Below are positions 10,521-23,300 of a stretch of DNA of 64,000 nucleotides, one piece after another. The position numbers and the translations under genes were made by a program. This stretch comes from Mesostigma viride (taxonomy: Eukaryota; Streptophyta; Mesostigmatophyceae; Mesostigmatales; Mesostigmataceae): the NCBI GenBank assembly GCA_009746045.1, contig RPFO01000436.1:394501-458500 (forward strand), given 5' to 3'. Position 1 is the first letter of the stretch. Every line of letters begins with the position of its first letter. Below the pieces are notes generated by a model. That model ran no database searches. It was given only the letters and a program-made list of their open reading frames with translations, and was not told the origin of the DNA.

Positions 10521-11570
10521 TCGATGATCGGCTACATGTTTCTGGAAGCCAGAAGGGGTTGCCTTGCGAGTTCGTAGCGATCGAGAACGTACTAATGATC
10601 GATAACGATTCGGCTTTCGCAGTGTATTGGTTTGCCATTCACCACGATGGGACAACAGGCGGGAATCCAACGGGCAAAATACACCTTTTCTTCACCTCCT
10701 AGCCATTACTGGCTGCTGTCGCCATGCTTGCCTGTTCGTTTGTTTCTGCTCATGAAGTTAGTTCATCATGAACGCTGCTGCGGGTCACCCCTTTCCATCA
10801 TGTGAGGAGACGAGACCAGGTTGTGGCCCTGATGGGGCTTTGGTGCGATTGGTGGCTGGCCGGCCCTGATGGGGCCACGGCTTAACGGATGTGGGCGAGC
10901 AGATAAGATACGTTAGGGGCCAGGGAATAAGTGCGTTTTTTTATGATAGTCTCACAACCATAGTTGAGGGGAGGATCAGTATACCTGCAGAGATGGGTTT
11001 TGCAATAGACATTACTGTGCTTATTTCAGGCTCGCCCTATGGGAACTGGTGGCGCGAGTGTGGTGAGTAAACCACTCTGCTTGCTTTAATAGGGCCCTTC
11101 CGCCTGATGAAAGGCCCTCCTCACATGGAGAAGAGGCTTATCCTTGCCTGTGAAAGAAGCCTGCTGCTCTTCACTGTACACTTAAAACCGGGGACGACCC
11201 TGGATGTAAACTAGGACCATTTTTTCACCGGCTAGAACAAGACCGAATTTCAATTTCAATTTAAATGGACGGCCTAAGGGTCCGACTTTACGATTTTCAC
11301 CTATGTGTCGAAAAAATTAATTTTTTAGCTTTTAGCTCATTTTATAGTTATGTTGCGGCGGGCTCAAAGGGGGCCGATCTGCCGCCTGTAGCGTAGCTCT
11401 ACTGTACCTCGCCTACACCATGTAAGGTGCTTGTTGTTACATAGGACTACTATGAGAAGGGGACCGGCGTTGCGCCGGTACTAGTGCCTAGCTACTGGCA
11501 ACCGTGCCCACCGTTGATTGCGGGAGGCGCGGAGCCTTGAGATATGTGCTTTGTTTTTCATTTTCACACC
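10521..11570. other. Region downstream of the MADSDS gene
   Basis: No gene or clear repeat was recognised. TGTAA motifs occur near 11212 and 11422 and could serve as polyadenylation signals. A short AT-rich stretch lies at about 11310-11345. Confidence 0.45.
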
Positions 11571-11699
11571 GTAATTAGAGTGGTGTGGTGAACGTAGGGA
11601 GGCCTCTTTGCATCTCCCACCGAGGCCCACCCTCGCTGCTGTTGGGGACGAGATTGGACAAAGGGGGCACGTGCCGGGCCCCAGCATGGTGAACTAGCC

Positions 11700-12120
11700 T
11701 AACTTCACAATGACTTGTACAATGATTTTGAGGGTGGCTAGGCTCCTGCACACACTTATTGTAATAAACTTGTTTCTCTGGTAGGAAGGCACTCCAATGG
11801 AACTTAGCTTCAGCACCTATATTATAATTGAATTGTAACATATCTCTGTTGGGAGTACATGCAGCACATATCCCTGAGAAGGGGCATATGGCTTTCAATA
11901 CATTCTTGGCTACTTCCTGCAAGGGTAGGGTGTAAACTACACCTGCTCTCCAGGGGTGCACCTGCACCACTATGTATTCCAGCAGCTTAGGCGCGGACAG
12001 AGGGTGGAAGATCATCATGGCTAAACAATGAATGGCTAGGGCATGGCTTCTCAGCAGAGAGGAACTCTCTGCGTAGGCCGGCAAAGCTTGGCTCAATTCT
12101 TCATGCACCATCCGTGGGGA
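11700..12120 (-). mobile_element. Dispersed repeat family copy
   Basis: The stretch with CTTGGCTACTTCCTGCAAGG, GGTGCACCTGCACCAC, GGTGGAAGATCATCATGG and GGCTAGGGCATGGCTTCTCA is repeated at 14670-14900. In part it recurs at 48230-48475, 49571-49680 and 56200-56260. It can be read as a 178-codon frame on the minus strand, but no domain is seen and the other copies break that frame, so it is treated as repeat. Confidence 0.6.
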
Positions 12121-12700
12121 GTCCCATTATAGCTAGGCGCACATGCGCATAGGCGTGAGCCACGTGCCAAGCTAAGCCTGACTAATCTACACTAGTGCTA
12201 TATATTCCCTAGACTGGGGTTGCTGGGGTGGCAGGGGGCGCCTGCCAGGGCTTGTGGTCGACATGGCATAACAATATACACAGCATATCATAACAAAGAG
12301 CGTGGGCAAGTAAGTGAAGCATAGCCAGAACGTAGCATGGCTAGCTAGTTGTACAAGGGCTAAGCTAAGGCTATGGCTGGTTGTGTACCGGCCGTGCGTT
12401 AGCGGTGCACGTGACTAGGTATGGTGGCGAGGCTAGGCAAACATTCTAGGCATGGCTGCCATGGCGGCAGCTAGTGGCTACCAAGGATTACAGGCTATCA
12501 AGGAGATAACCAAGCTATCAAGGAGCTATGGCTATTCTAGCCCGCAGGGGGCGTCCACATCTTGTGGTTGATCATCAGGTCCCCGCGCCCCTCCAGTACA
12601 CCTTGGGCTTCTGGGGGTCCTGCTTGTGGCAGAGGTATTCCGGCCACAGGTCGTGTTGCTGCTGCTGCTGAGTGGGGTTCAGGTCGTCGTCCAGGGACTC
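12121..12700 (-). mobile_element. 3' part of an L1-type ORF1 element
   Basis: On the minus strand 12700-12549 encodes the C-terminus of ORF1 (a WPEYLRHKQDP, KVYWRGGDLMI type sequence, frame broken). It is followed by the same 3' region seen at 49863-50660 and 52070-52500. The intact form of the joint ATAGCCAG near 12325 is the empty site for the SINE at 50122. Confidence 0.6.
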
Positions 12701-12766
12701 AGTATAGGCGGTGTGCTATTGCTTTGATTAGCATAGTACTCTGTGAGATGCCTCCATATATCAAGG

Positions 12767-13117
12767 AGACAACCAGCGCAGGCCAGAAATCGGGAGAATC
12801 CGGACCATGGTAGCTCGAGCCTGCCGTTATCTTGTCCGCATGTTCGAGTCGTTCAGGATTATGAAGATGAATGGTGATCGATGGAAATGTGTAGCCTTGT
12901 GCATTGAAATTATGGCTGGCGTACGTGTAGAGCGACTCTAGAGATTACCTAGACGGTGGTGCCGGAAACAGCTTACTTGATCAGGGCGTGTGTTTCGAGC
13001 CTAACTGGCCGGGATGTCTAGTGGTGCGGGGGGGTGTCTAGTGGTGAGCACCATTGCTGTGATCGCTCTCCCACCATTTACGAGGAAATACCCGCAAATG
13101 GAAAACCACTGAAAAGG
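12767..13117 (+). repeat. Left arm of a 345-bp inverted repeat
   Basis: The arm starts at GGAGACAACCAGCGCAGG and ends near ACCACTGAAAAGG. Its reverse complement, with few differences, is at 14338-14672. A later part also occurs at 57540-57690. Confidence 0.85.
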
Positions 13118-13149
13118 TCTAGCTAGTCAGTCACTACGTTAGCCATGCC

Positions 13150-14010
13150 ATGATTCCATGATATATGCATGCATGGCACGACCACTTCGGTGCGCATTCA
13201 ACACGGCTTGACCCCGCCATGTCCACTGCAGACCGGCCTCGATCTGGCAGGGTTGCGTCCTGTCGCCGTACCTGTTTATTATTGTAGTGGATTATGTTAT
13301 GCGCCAGGCACGTGCCCGCTTTGCTAGCATTGCAGGCCGTGCCCGGCCCCTGGCCTAGTGATCACGAACGAGCTTGGGGAAGGGCGGGGCCAACTAACAA
13401 GCAGAATTTACTAGCTGACCTCATTTATGCCGACGACATCACGCTCCTCGAGAAGCCGGAGTCTGCCCAACTTTGGCTGGACTGCCTGGCGCTCGAGGCT
13501 CGGGCGCCCGGGTTGGTCTAGAAATCAGCCCCACAACGGAGGCCCTAGCCCTCGGCATGGCAGTGCCTGAGCCCACACGGCCGCCCGCCTCTTAGACGAC
13601 ACTGAGGTCAACTACCCTACTTCTGGCCGCCTCAAGCTGCTCGGCCGTTGGCTTCCCGACTGCATGCTGAGGACGACCTGACGACACGGATCGGCATGGC
13701 GTGGGCGCAACTCCATGACCACCGCCGCTGGTGGAGCAACCCCGCCCTACCCCGGATCGTCATGGACATGTGCTACCCTATAGACGTGACGGGCTTACAC
13801 CGCCGCCGGGCAGCCCGGCTCCTGGTTTGTCTGTAATATGGAGACAGATGGTACGCAAGGATAGATGGCAAGTAGGGATGAAGGAGACCACCCGCAAGTC
13901 TGTGGGGGCTCCGCCGGCGTGTGACCGCGTATATGGCACTCATAGCGATTCGGGCCGTGGTGCCCACAACCCTGTAACTAGGACCTAGATAGCTTACCTC
14001 ATCCATTCCA
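13150..14010 (+). pseudogene. Decayed LINE ORF2: reverse transcriptase and C-terminal part
   Basis: Two frames carry reverse-transcriptase landmarks: QGCVLSPYLFIIVVDYVM (about 13247-13300) and LIYADDITLLEKPES with the YADD catalytic motif at 13426-13437. They are not in one frame, and a stop precedes the second. A tail with RIGMAWAQLHDHRRWW follows. The last 170 bp match the LINE end at 3245-3420. There is no endonuclease domain, so this is a dead fragment lying between the inverted arms. Confidence 0.72.
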
Positions 14011-14337
14011 TCCCATGTTCCCCTCCCACTGAGGACTTATGCTCACGTGACGCAGTCATGCATGTCTATTTAAATCTAATTCATTAATGCATGGCACAAA
14101 AGTACTTATGAGCAGCTACACTAGTGGGTGCGTTCGTCACTAGTATAGCAAAAGCACAGCAGATGCAGTCAGGCCGCCCCATGTTCGATTGGCTGCAGAT
14201 GATAAGGCGGCTGGGAACTTTTTGGAACTCATTTGGAAACCCCAGTTTGGGGTTAATTCCTGACAAGAATTAAATTAAATTAAACATATCTCGGTTGGGA
14301 GTACATGTAGCACATATCCCTGAGAAGGGGCATATGG

Positions 14338-14672
14338 CCTTTTCAGTGGTTTTCCATTTGCGGGTATTTCCTCGTGAATGGTGGGAGAGCGATCGCAGCA
14401 ATGGCGCTCACCACTAGACACTCCCGGCCAGTTAGGCTCGAAACACACGCCCTGATCACGCATGCTGTTTCCGGCCCCACCGTCTAGGTCATCTAGTCGC
14501 TCTACACGTAAGCCAGCCATAATTTCAATGCACAAGGCTACACATTTCCATCACCATTCATCTTCATCATCCTGAACGACTCGAACACGCGGACAAGATA
14601 ACGGCAGGCTCGAGCTACCATGGTCCGGATTCTCCCGATTTCTGGCCTGCGCTGGTTGTCTCCTTGATATGG
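14338..14672 (-). repeat. Right arm of the 345-bp inverted repeat
   Basis: This is the reverse complement of 12767-13117. It contains TTTCTGGCCTGCGCTGGTTG at its outer end. Confidence 0.85.
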
Positions 14673-14899
14673 CTTTTGATACATTCTTGGCTACTTCCTG
14701 CAAGGGTAGGGTGTAAACTACACCTGCTTCGGGTGCACAAAGTGCACGCACCTGCACCACTATGCGGTATTCCAGCAGCTTAGGCGCGGACATAGGGTGG
14801 AAGATCATCATGGCTAAACATTGAATGGCTAGGGCATGGCTTCTCAGCAGAGAGGAACTCTCTGCATAGGCAAAGCTAAGCTCAATTCTTCATGCAATG

Positions 14900-16560
14900 A
14901 TCATCCGTGGGGAGTCCCATTATAGCTAGGCGCACATGCGCGTAGGCGTGAGCCACGTGTGTGCTGGGCTAAGCCTGACTAATCTACACTACTGCTATAT
15001 ACTTCCAGGGCTAGACTGGGGATGCTGGGGTGGCAGGGGGCGCCTGCCAGGGCTTGTGGTCGACGTGGATGACCGCCCCCCTCCGTCCAGTATACCGGTT
15101 TCCCCCCTGCGCTCTGCCGGAGCTGGAGGTAGGTCGGCCATATAGCTCCTTGATATAGCTCCCGTTGCCGCTGTTGCTGTGCATGCCAGAGTCAAGTTGT
15201 CGTCCAGCGTGTAGGAAGTCCTCGAGAGCTTCTTGCGGCATTTAAATAACAGCAGCTAGCTTATCCGCCATGTACTTAAAGGTGGGGGGCACGGGGACCG
15301 GGCCAGCCTTAACCTGGGCGCGGGGAAGGCGGACAGCCGACATCCGCAGCTCACCAGTGAGTTGCATGCGGGGAAGAATGTCGCGCTAAAATGCTATGGC
15401 AAGAGACTCCGAGTTCTCACCTGCCGGCTCGGCTGGTCGAAGTGCTTGACGATGACATTGTAGCTGCGCTCAGTGATGTCGGCCTCCTTGCGTAGGTCGA
15501 CCGTTTGTTGCTTGAGATGTGCCGCGATGGTGAAGGCGGTGGAGGTGGTGTGGTGCAATTCAGCATGTCCGCCCAGGTCTCAGTCTGGGTGGGAGGAGCA
15601 TCGTCGGCGGGGCCAGAAGATGCCGGCCGGGCGGCAATGTCTTTCACCGCCTGGGCGGTGAGGCCTGCGGTGTTTTGCAGGCACTCAATGGCTATGGCGT
15701 GGTCGTGGAGGCGCTGGTCGATGTCGAGGAGCTGGGCCTTGATGTCGGCGGTGGAGGTGGAGGCGGCAGTGGAGGTGGAGGCGAGGAGGGTGGAGACAGG
15801 TCTGTGGAGGTGGCGGTGGTGGAAACGTGAGGGAGCTCAGCAGCCAGTGTGCTGCCCATTGCTGCCACATCTGCAGCAAGGGTTTTCACGTACTGCTCGA
15901 GGGCTTCCTGAAGGATGGAGCGGTAGGTGGCTGCGGAAATGGTAGGAGCCAAGATCTCGCCATCAGAGCGCACGAGAAGGGAGCAGAGGATGATATGCTG
16001 AAGGCGCGGGGGCGTGGTTGGGGATGGTCCGTCACATAGGTGAGGGGACACCATGTGCCGTCTGGGAAGATGAGGCGGTTGGTGCTGTGGAGATGGAGGC
16101 ACAGGTCGTAAAGCGAGGCGTAGTCGGGACCCGTAAAAGATGCAGTGCATGGCACTTGCCGGGGCCATGTTTGTCCAGCTGTGGTCGGCGAAGGATATCA
16201 GCCGAACGTGCGCGCGGTGCTGTTGGGCGCGATTCTGCTGGGCGGTTGCGTTTGGGATCAGGCGAGGCCGCAGGAGCCGAGTGCACTACTAACGCTTGAC
16301 GGTAGTGTCACCGCTGCCTGGTAGGCCGGGCGGAGCTCCAGCCGAAGCTGCAGGCGAATTTTCTTGGCTCATTGCAGCTGCCGGGCTGCGTTGCGTAGTC
16401 GAGCGTTTGGTCGCCATAATATTGCGTTTTAGCTTCGGGAAAATATATCAGAGTGTGCGTCATAGAAAGACGAGGCGATTGTGATATTCATGGCCGAATT
16501 TGGTGCCCAACCGTGAAAGTTATGAGCGCCGTCGTCGGCCATGGCTACGTCGTGGCTAGC
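14900..16560 (-). pseudogene. L1-type LINE ORF1 copy, broken
   Basis: Read from 16560 downwards, this has the 5' leader with AACTTTCACG-type sequence, then the N-terminal ORF1 block with SPDPKRNRPAE near 16250. Next come HCIFYGSRLRLALRP with LQHIILCSLLVRSDGEI, a coiled-coil part and the C-terminal RNA-binding part near 15300. Several frameshifts separate these blocks. The same order is seen in the copy at 52530-54130. The 3' region lies at 14900-15000. Confidence 0.6.
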
Positions 16561-16689
16561 AGCTATAGCACTGTTTATTAACCCCGATAAATGGATGGAT
16601 GGTGAGACTGACAAGAATCTGTGCACTCCACTCACTCCAGACTGTCGCATGGCCGTTGTAAAGTTGTCACAGCGAAAAAATTATTATCT

Positions 16690-17170
16690 CTGACGGCCGG
16701 TGACTAGGGTTCAGGACGGTACCCGGTACTACCAGAAAAAACCGGTACCAGTACCCAGTATCGTTACTAATGATACCGGTACCGGGTCGGGCATCGAAAG
16801 CTGGGTACCGGTACCGGGTTGGCCATCATGGATATCCGGTCACAGCCGGCACCCGGTATCGGTACCCAGCCCGGCGGCCCTACAGGCGAGATCGACCATC
16901 TCGAGAGTGACCAGTCACCGAGTGAGGAGTGACGAGTCGCGAGAGTCGCCACTTTACTATGCTACAGTAAATTTCCTTGGCTTCTAGTCTAGTAGCCACG
17001 AAGCAAAAGCTGCTGAACTGCCTGGCATGACTCATCATTCAGGCATTTGTTACCGCCATCCGCCGGTTTGTTCTGTGCGCTTTGGTTCCAGCGGGTACTG
17101 GTACCGGGTACCGGTAGTTCCGGGTACAGGCGCTGGGTTACCAATTTTGGGTACCGTCCCGAAACCGACC
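16690..17170. repeat. GGTACC-rich low-complexity clusters
   Basis: Two clusters (16715-16885 and 17085-17165) are dense in GGTACC, CCGGTACC and TACCGGGT and so are full of short palindromes. The sequence between them is ordinary. Confidence 0.7.
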
Positions 17171-17277
17171 GCCGATAAACTGAGCCAGGCGAATGCCTGT
17201 CCAAAAGAATGACCATTTTGTCAATACCCGTTAAAAGTCTCTTCATGCCATTCCTTTGCTGTGCATGAGCCCGGTCG

Positions 17278-17282
17278 TTACA
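17278..17282 (-). terminator. TGTAA polyadenylation motif
   Basis: TGTAA on the minus strand lies about 50 nt after the TAA of the Hook-like gene. TGTAA is the usual near-upstream polyadenylation element of green algae. Confidence 0.45.
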
Positions 17283-17328
17283 TGAGGAAGCCAGGTGGCT
17301 CATGGCTGCCTTCAGTGCCTCATTTAAC

Positions 17329-20300
17329 TTAGCAGATGGTGTTGGCCCAATCTTCCCACTCATCCCGTTGCTGCTCTGCCAATGCCAGTGCCTCCTCCAC
17401 TCGCTCCAAGTCCTTCTGCGCCGCTTCTGCTGCCAGCTCAGCGGCTCTTATGGCCACCTCAGCTTCCAGGGCCTGCGATGGCAACGTGTCCATCGCATGG
17501 CTTTGACCCACTATGTCAGCAGTAGAGGCTTGTGGACATACACAGTGCGCCGATCTGGACATAAAAATTATGTAGCCCTACCTCCAACGTAGCATGCCAC
17601 CAGATTCTGCATCCATTTCATCTCCATCAGCCTGAAAATAGGTAATGTGGCTAGTACCATGGCAGATTTGATCTCCCTATGGCCAGGAACCTAACAACTT
17701 CACGCCTGCTATAAGTGTCCCATTTACCACTACATTATACACAACATGTGCCTGCCTAAACCATCCTAATTATGAAATCACTGGCATCGCGTCATCTTGT
17801 TGCCTGACGAAGGCGCAAGCACACACAGAGCCGGCATGCATGACTGGGTAGCAGCCAGAAGTATATACCCCGCCGAAACACCCGTGCAAATGGTTACTCT
17901 TTCTAAGCACTCTCACCGGCCCCTTCCCCCTAAGGTGCAACGGCTACCCTCGCCCGTCTGTCCACATGGATTACATCTGTGCGCACCTGTTTGCTTGCTC
18001 GCCCCTCTGCACGCCATTAGCTGTATGCTTGCCCCTCTCACCCCGTCTGTTGCCTCGCCTGCACCTCGGCCCCCACCAGCCTGCTCGCCTGCACCTCGGC
18101 CCCCACCAGCTTGCTCGCCTGCACCTCGGCCCCCACCAGCTTGCTCGCCTGCCCCCCTCCTGCTTGCTCACCCCGCCCCCACACCTGTTTCCTCGCCTGC
18201 CCCCCAACTGCCTGCTCGCCTGCCCCCCAACTGCCTTCTCGCCTGCCCCCCAACTGCCTGCTCGCCTGCCCCCCAACTGCCTGCTCGCCTGCCCCCCTCC
18301 TGCTTGCTCGCCTGCCCACCGGGAACCCACCTGCTTGCTCGCGCGTGCCTCCGCATCCGCCAACTGGCGCGCGATCCGCGCCGTCTCGTCCTGCGACGCC
18401 TTGAGAGCAGCCTCCAGCTCTGCGCGGCGCGCCGTCACCTGGGTGTACTCGTTTTCCACCTGGCAGGGTGGCAAGTGGGGGGGTCAAAGGGGTGTGGTGG
18501 GATTCGACACCCAACACCCGGCCAGCAATCAGGTCATTAGCCACTTAACATTTGTGATTCCGAAATCACTCAACATCTGCTGGGCATTACTGTCATGGAC
18601 TATTTCTAGTTTTATTTTTTACGGACATCTTATGTGATAATATGCTCCGCCAACCCAGCCCCCACCTCCACCCCTGCCCCTCTTCTGCACCCCAACCCAT
18701 TAACTCGATCATCAGAGGCACATGTCCATCCTTTGCCGCATCCCATGCCAGTGACGCCGCAGTCATCGTTTCGGTTAAATGAATGAGAATATGACTTCAC
18801 AAAGATGATCACTGCAGCCATGACTATAGAGTTATTCTCAAGCTTTTCCTCCCCCCATAGCCGAGGTGCTGGCCCCGACACAACACCCCCTTCTCTCTAC
18901 ACCACAACCATAACCCTCCACAAACAAGACCCCCTTCTCTGTCCATAACCATTACGCGTGACCAACAACACCTCCTCTAGCCACAACCACTACCCTCCAC
19001 CCTTATGGGAGCCCCCACCTCCAGCTTGCCTGCGCTCAAGCGCGTCCATCCTCTGCCGCATGCCCCAGTGATCCACCACCCATGATACCTGTGGGAGCCT
19101 TTCCTATCACTGTGGGAGCCTTTCCTATCACTGTGGGAGCCTTTCCTATCACTGTGGGAGCCTTTCCTATCACTGTGGGAGCCTTTCCTATCACTGTGGG
19201 AGCCTTTCCTATCACTGTGGGAGCCTTTCCTATCACTGTGGGAGCCTTTCCTATCACTGTGGGAGCCTTTCCTATCACTGTGGGAGCCTTTCCTATCACT
19301 GTGGGAGCCTTTCCTATCACTCTGGTGCAATCCGTGATTACTCCCTTCAGTCATACACAAGTGTTGCAGGAGCAATAGCGCTGCCTTGCCTGCTCGTCAT
19401 TGTGACCTATTACTAAGACCTAGTATTATGACAAGTACACCTCCCCACACACGTTTAAGATTCTCAGGTTTAAGATCATGAGACCCTGGATTTTGAAATT
19501 TCAGGTTTAAGATCGCAGGGCTGGTTTTGGGCAAAAAGATCTTAAAGTTGGTACAAAAAGCTGCCAAGTTCCGGCCAGTGCCCAGTGTACTCAGGTATGC
19601 CGCATCATGTTTAAGAACGCCTACAGCTCTCAAATTTAAGATCATCAGCCCCGGATTTGATTTTAGGTTTAAGATCGCAGCCCTGGGTCGGCCGGACCCC
19701 AATCTTAAACGTGGGGGGGGGGGGGGTAGACCCGATAGGGCCAAGCCCCTATTATTGGAGACTCTACTATTTGGAGACTCGTATTCAAGTCCGGATGCTA
19801 TCTAAATTCCCGTGCCCGTGGCCCGGTGCCCGTGGCTACTGGCCCGTTGAAATTCCTGCCGTCCCTCCGTTGCTGAATTTTTTTGCCTGTGGCTAGCTGA
19901 GTGGCTGTTGCGGCCCGTGGGCCGTGGCTACAGGAGAGGCCCGTCGCCCGTCGCCCGTCGCCCGTCGCCCGTCGCCTGTCATTCCCTCCGTCCCTTGCTC
20001 AACTTTGCCCGTGGCCATTGGCCCGTGGCTATCGGCCCGTCGCCCAGTGCCGCTGAAATTCCTTCCGCCCCTCGCTGAAATTGCCCGCTGCTAGTTGCCC
20101 GTCACCCCTCGCCCGTCGCCTGGCATTCCTTCGATCCCTTTCTCGGAGTAGTGAGCTGCTTCGCTGTGCTCCAGAGAGAAGGCCACCGTTGGCGGCCGCG
20201 TGCCTGGCGGCGTACCTGTCGCTTCGCACGTAGTGTATCTGGTATTCATCCATCGATTTCCGGAGATCTCCGGAGTTACCCCAAATGGCTGATTTCCGTA

Positions 20301-23300
20301 CCATGAGTCCTTACCTTATTATCGGCGGTACTCCCCTAAATAGGCGACAAACGGTCATGAAGTTTGGTTTACACAGGGGTTAAGACCTACTGTTAGTGCC
20401 ATGCTTCTGAACATGCGGCTCGAGTTCCCGACAATGCCCCTCATTAATTCTGATTCCCCCACCTCCGGCTTGCGCGCTCACAGCGTGCCCACCTCGTGTC
20501 GCGTGCCCTAGTGACAATAGCCTACTAGCCACATGCTCGAGAGTGATGCCCCCACTCTCGATCCCCAAGCAGCATCCCCCCCGAGCCCCCCACCTCCAGC
20601 TTGCGCGCACACAACGAGTCCATCTTGTGCCGCATCTCCTCCATCAGCCGCCGGTGCTCGCCCGCACCCGCGCGCTTGAGCTCTCGATTCTCCCTGTGGG
20701 GGCGCGCCAGGTGCCGTGGAAAGAGACGCACCACTTTCTACTATGAGAGAAGGGCATACGCCGGCCCTTAGGGGGGCACACACTAGTAATAACAAAAAGG
20801 GCGTACACACGCCCATAAGGGGCACACACTAGTCATAACAAAAAGGGCGTACACACGCCCATAGGGGGCACACACTAGTCATAACAAAAAGGGCGCACAC
20901 ACGCCCATAGGGGGCACACACTAGTCATAACAAAAAGGGCGTACACACGCCCATAAGGGGCACACACTAGTCATAACAAAAAGGGCGTACACACGCCCAT
21001 AGGGGGCACACACTAGTAATAACAAAAAGGGCGCACACACGCCCATAAGGGGCACACACTAGTCATAACAAAAAGGGCGCACACACGCCCATAGGGGGCA
21101 CACACTAGACACTAGTCATAACAAAAAGGGCGTACACACGCCCATAAGGGGCACACACTAGTCATAACAAAAAGGGCGTACACACGCCCATAAGGGGCAC
21201 ACACTAGTCATAACAAAAAGGGCGCACACACGCCCATAAGGGGCACACACTAGTCATAACAAAAAGGGCGTACACACGCCCATAAGGGGCGCACACTAGT
21301 CATAACAAAAAGGGCGCACACACGCCCATAAGGGGCACACACTAGTCATAACAAAAAGGGCGTACACACGCCCATAAGGGGCACACACTAGTCATAACAA
21401 AAAGGGCGTACACACGCCCATAAGGGGCACACACTAGTCATAACAATAAGGGCGTACACACGCCCATCAGGGGCACACACTAGTCATAACAAAAAGGGCG
21501 TACACACGCCCATAAGGGGCACACACTGGTCATAACAAAAAGGGCGTACACACGCCCATAAGGGGCACACACTAGTCATAACAATAAGGGCCTACACACG
21601 CCCATAAGGGGCACACACTAGTCATAACAATAAGGGCCTACACACGCCCATAAGGGGCACACACTAGTCATAACAATAAGGGCCTACACACGCCCATAAG
21701 GGGCACACACTAGTCATAACAAAAAGGGCGTACACACGCCCATAAGGGGCACACACTAGTCATAACAAAAAGGGCGCACACACGCCCATAAGGGGCACAC
21801 ACTAGTCATAACAATAAGGGCGTACACAGGCCCATAAGGGGCACTCAGTAGGTGTATCTGGGCATCTGCTATGGAAGGGGCCACGCACCCGTTGTAACAA
21901 AATGGGCAGACACCTGCCATCGGCGCATGCGCCGGGTGTTGCAAAAGGGCCCATGCCGGCCAGTTGAAGTAAAAGGGCACACCACCTGCCAAGGGCATAA
22001 CGGTCATTAGGCGCATACCTGGCCTGTTGCAAGGGTAATCCAGCTAAGTAACGTCAAAGCCATTGCATCTAACAAACACAGGCAGCCACTTACGTGTCCA
22101 GGCCCTGACGCCCACCCTCCCCACGGGACTAGCATCACGGCTGCCTGATTTTCCATCCAGTAAGACCAGCCAAAACCATTGACCAAGTTCAGCCCTTACT
22201 TGACCAAGTTCAGCCCTTACTTGACCAAGTTCAGCCCTTACTTGACCAAGTTCAGCCCTTACTTGACCAAGTTCAGCCCAAGTCCAGCCCTTACTGTTCC
22301 AACCAGTAGGGGCCAGTCAAAACCACGAAACGGGGACCGTCCACAGGACTACCGTGGTCCCCCGCGTACTTCCCAACCAGCTGGGAAAGTGGAATTGATT
22401 GCCTTTCACAGCGGTAGAGTAGGCCCAGCCACGGCACGAGCATTATGAGCGCAGTCACCCGCTAACGTTTCCAACCAGTAAAAGGCCACCGAACGATGAG
22501 ACCAACATGGACACGCGCTAACTTCTCACGCCGCTGACTCACTTGACAAGCGGCTGACTCACTTTTCCAGCCGCTGGAGCCTCTCTTGGATGTCCGTAGC
22601 GAGCAGCAGGTTTAGCGGCAGCAGCTTGGAGCGTGCGCCCTTGCCGCCCCGTACAGTAACCCGGGCATCCATGTTGGCAAAGTCGCCGCCGTTCTCCTTG
22701 CCAGGCGAGGGGAGGCCGAGCGAGCCTCCAAACTCGGGTGCCTTCTTGTCCCCGTCCTCTGGCTCGCCTGCCACGATGACGATGCACGTGGGTGATTGTT
22801 CGAATCCATGATGATGTGGCAGTTGCCAGAAGCCCAGTGAATGGAAGGGAAAACGCAGATACGGTTAGCACAGCTGGGTGGCGAAAACTTGAATTGGGGT
22901 TGTACGGTGAAAGAGACCTAGCGACCTGTCGCCGGCCAGGACGTGTCAAAACTAAAGAGCTACTTAGTCGCGAAATTGAAACATTCAAGCGATAGCAGCG
23001 GCGACTGCTCCATGTCAAACATACCATGATAGTACCAGCACACAACCGAGGCCCACTATATACTACTACAGTAGAAAATAAACAGACCAGACAGATAATG
23101 AACACCTTGTCAGGTGTTTCCATGTTTCCGTAATGATGCCTAGGGACTGTAATACATCTTCACACACAATTGAGCATCAGACCCAGCCCAACGGCCCATG
23201 TCCAGGCTAGCGCTCATGGTCAGGCACCATTGAGCATGACCATGAATCTCAGCATCGATCGCATTTCGGAGAGTACCCTGCGTCTCTATCAGCAACCCAC

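Noticed and set aside
11575-12111. 178-codon minus-strand frame
   Set aside because: Lies in a dispersed repeat whose other copies break the frame.
16989-17363. 124-codon minus-strand frame overlapping the end of the Hook-like gene
   Set aside because: Overlaps exon 10 in another frame and runs into the GGTACC repeat; the exon 10 frame is favoured by phase and coiled-coil pattern.
20755-21845. CRISPR-like look of regular 46-bp repeats with a hairpin
   Set aside because: Repeats are contiguous with no spacers.
22539-23123. 194-codon minus-strand frame over Hook-like exon 7
   Set aside because: Another frame of the same region; the frame used in exon 7 is the one that fits both neighbouring exons in phase.
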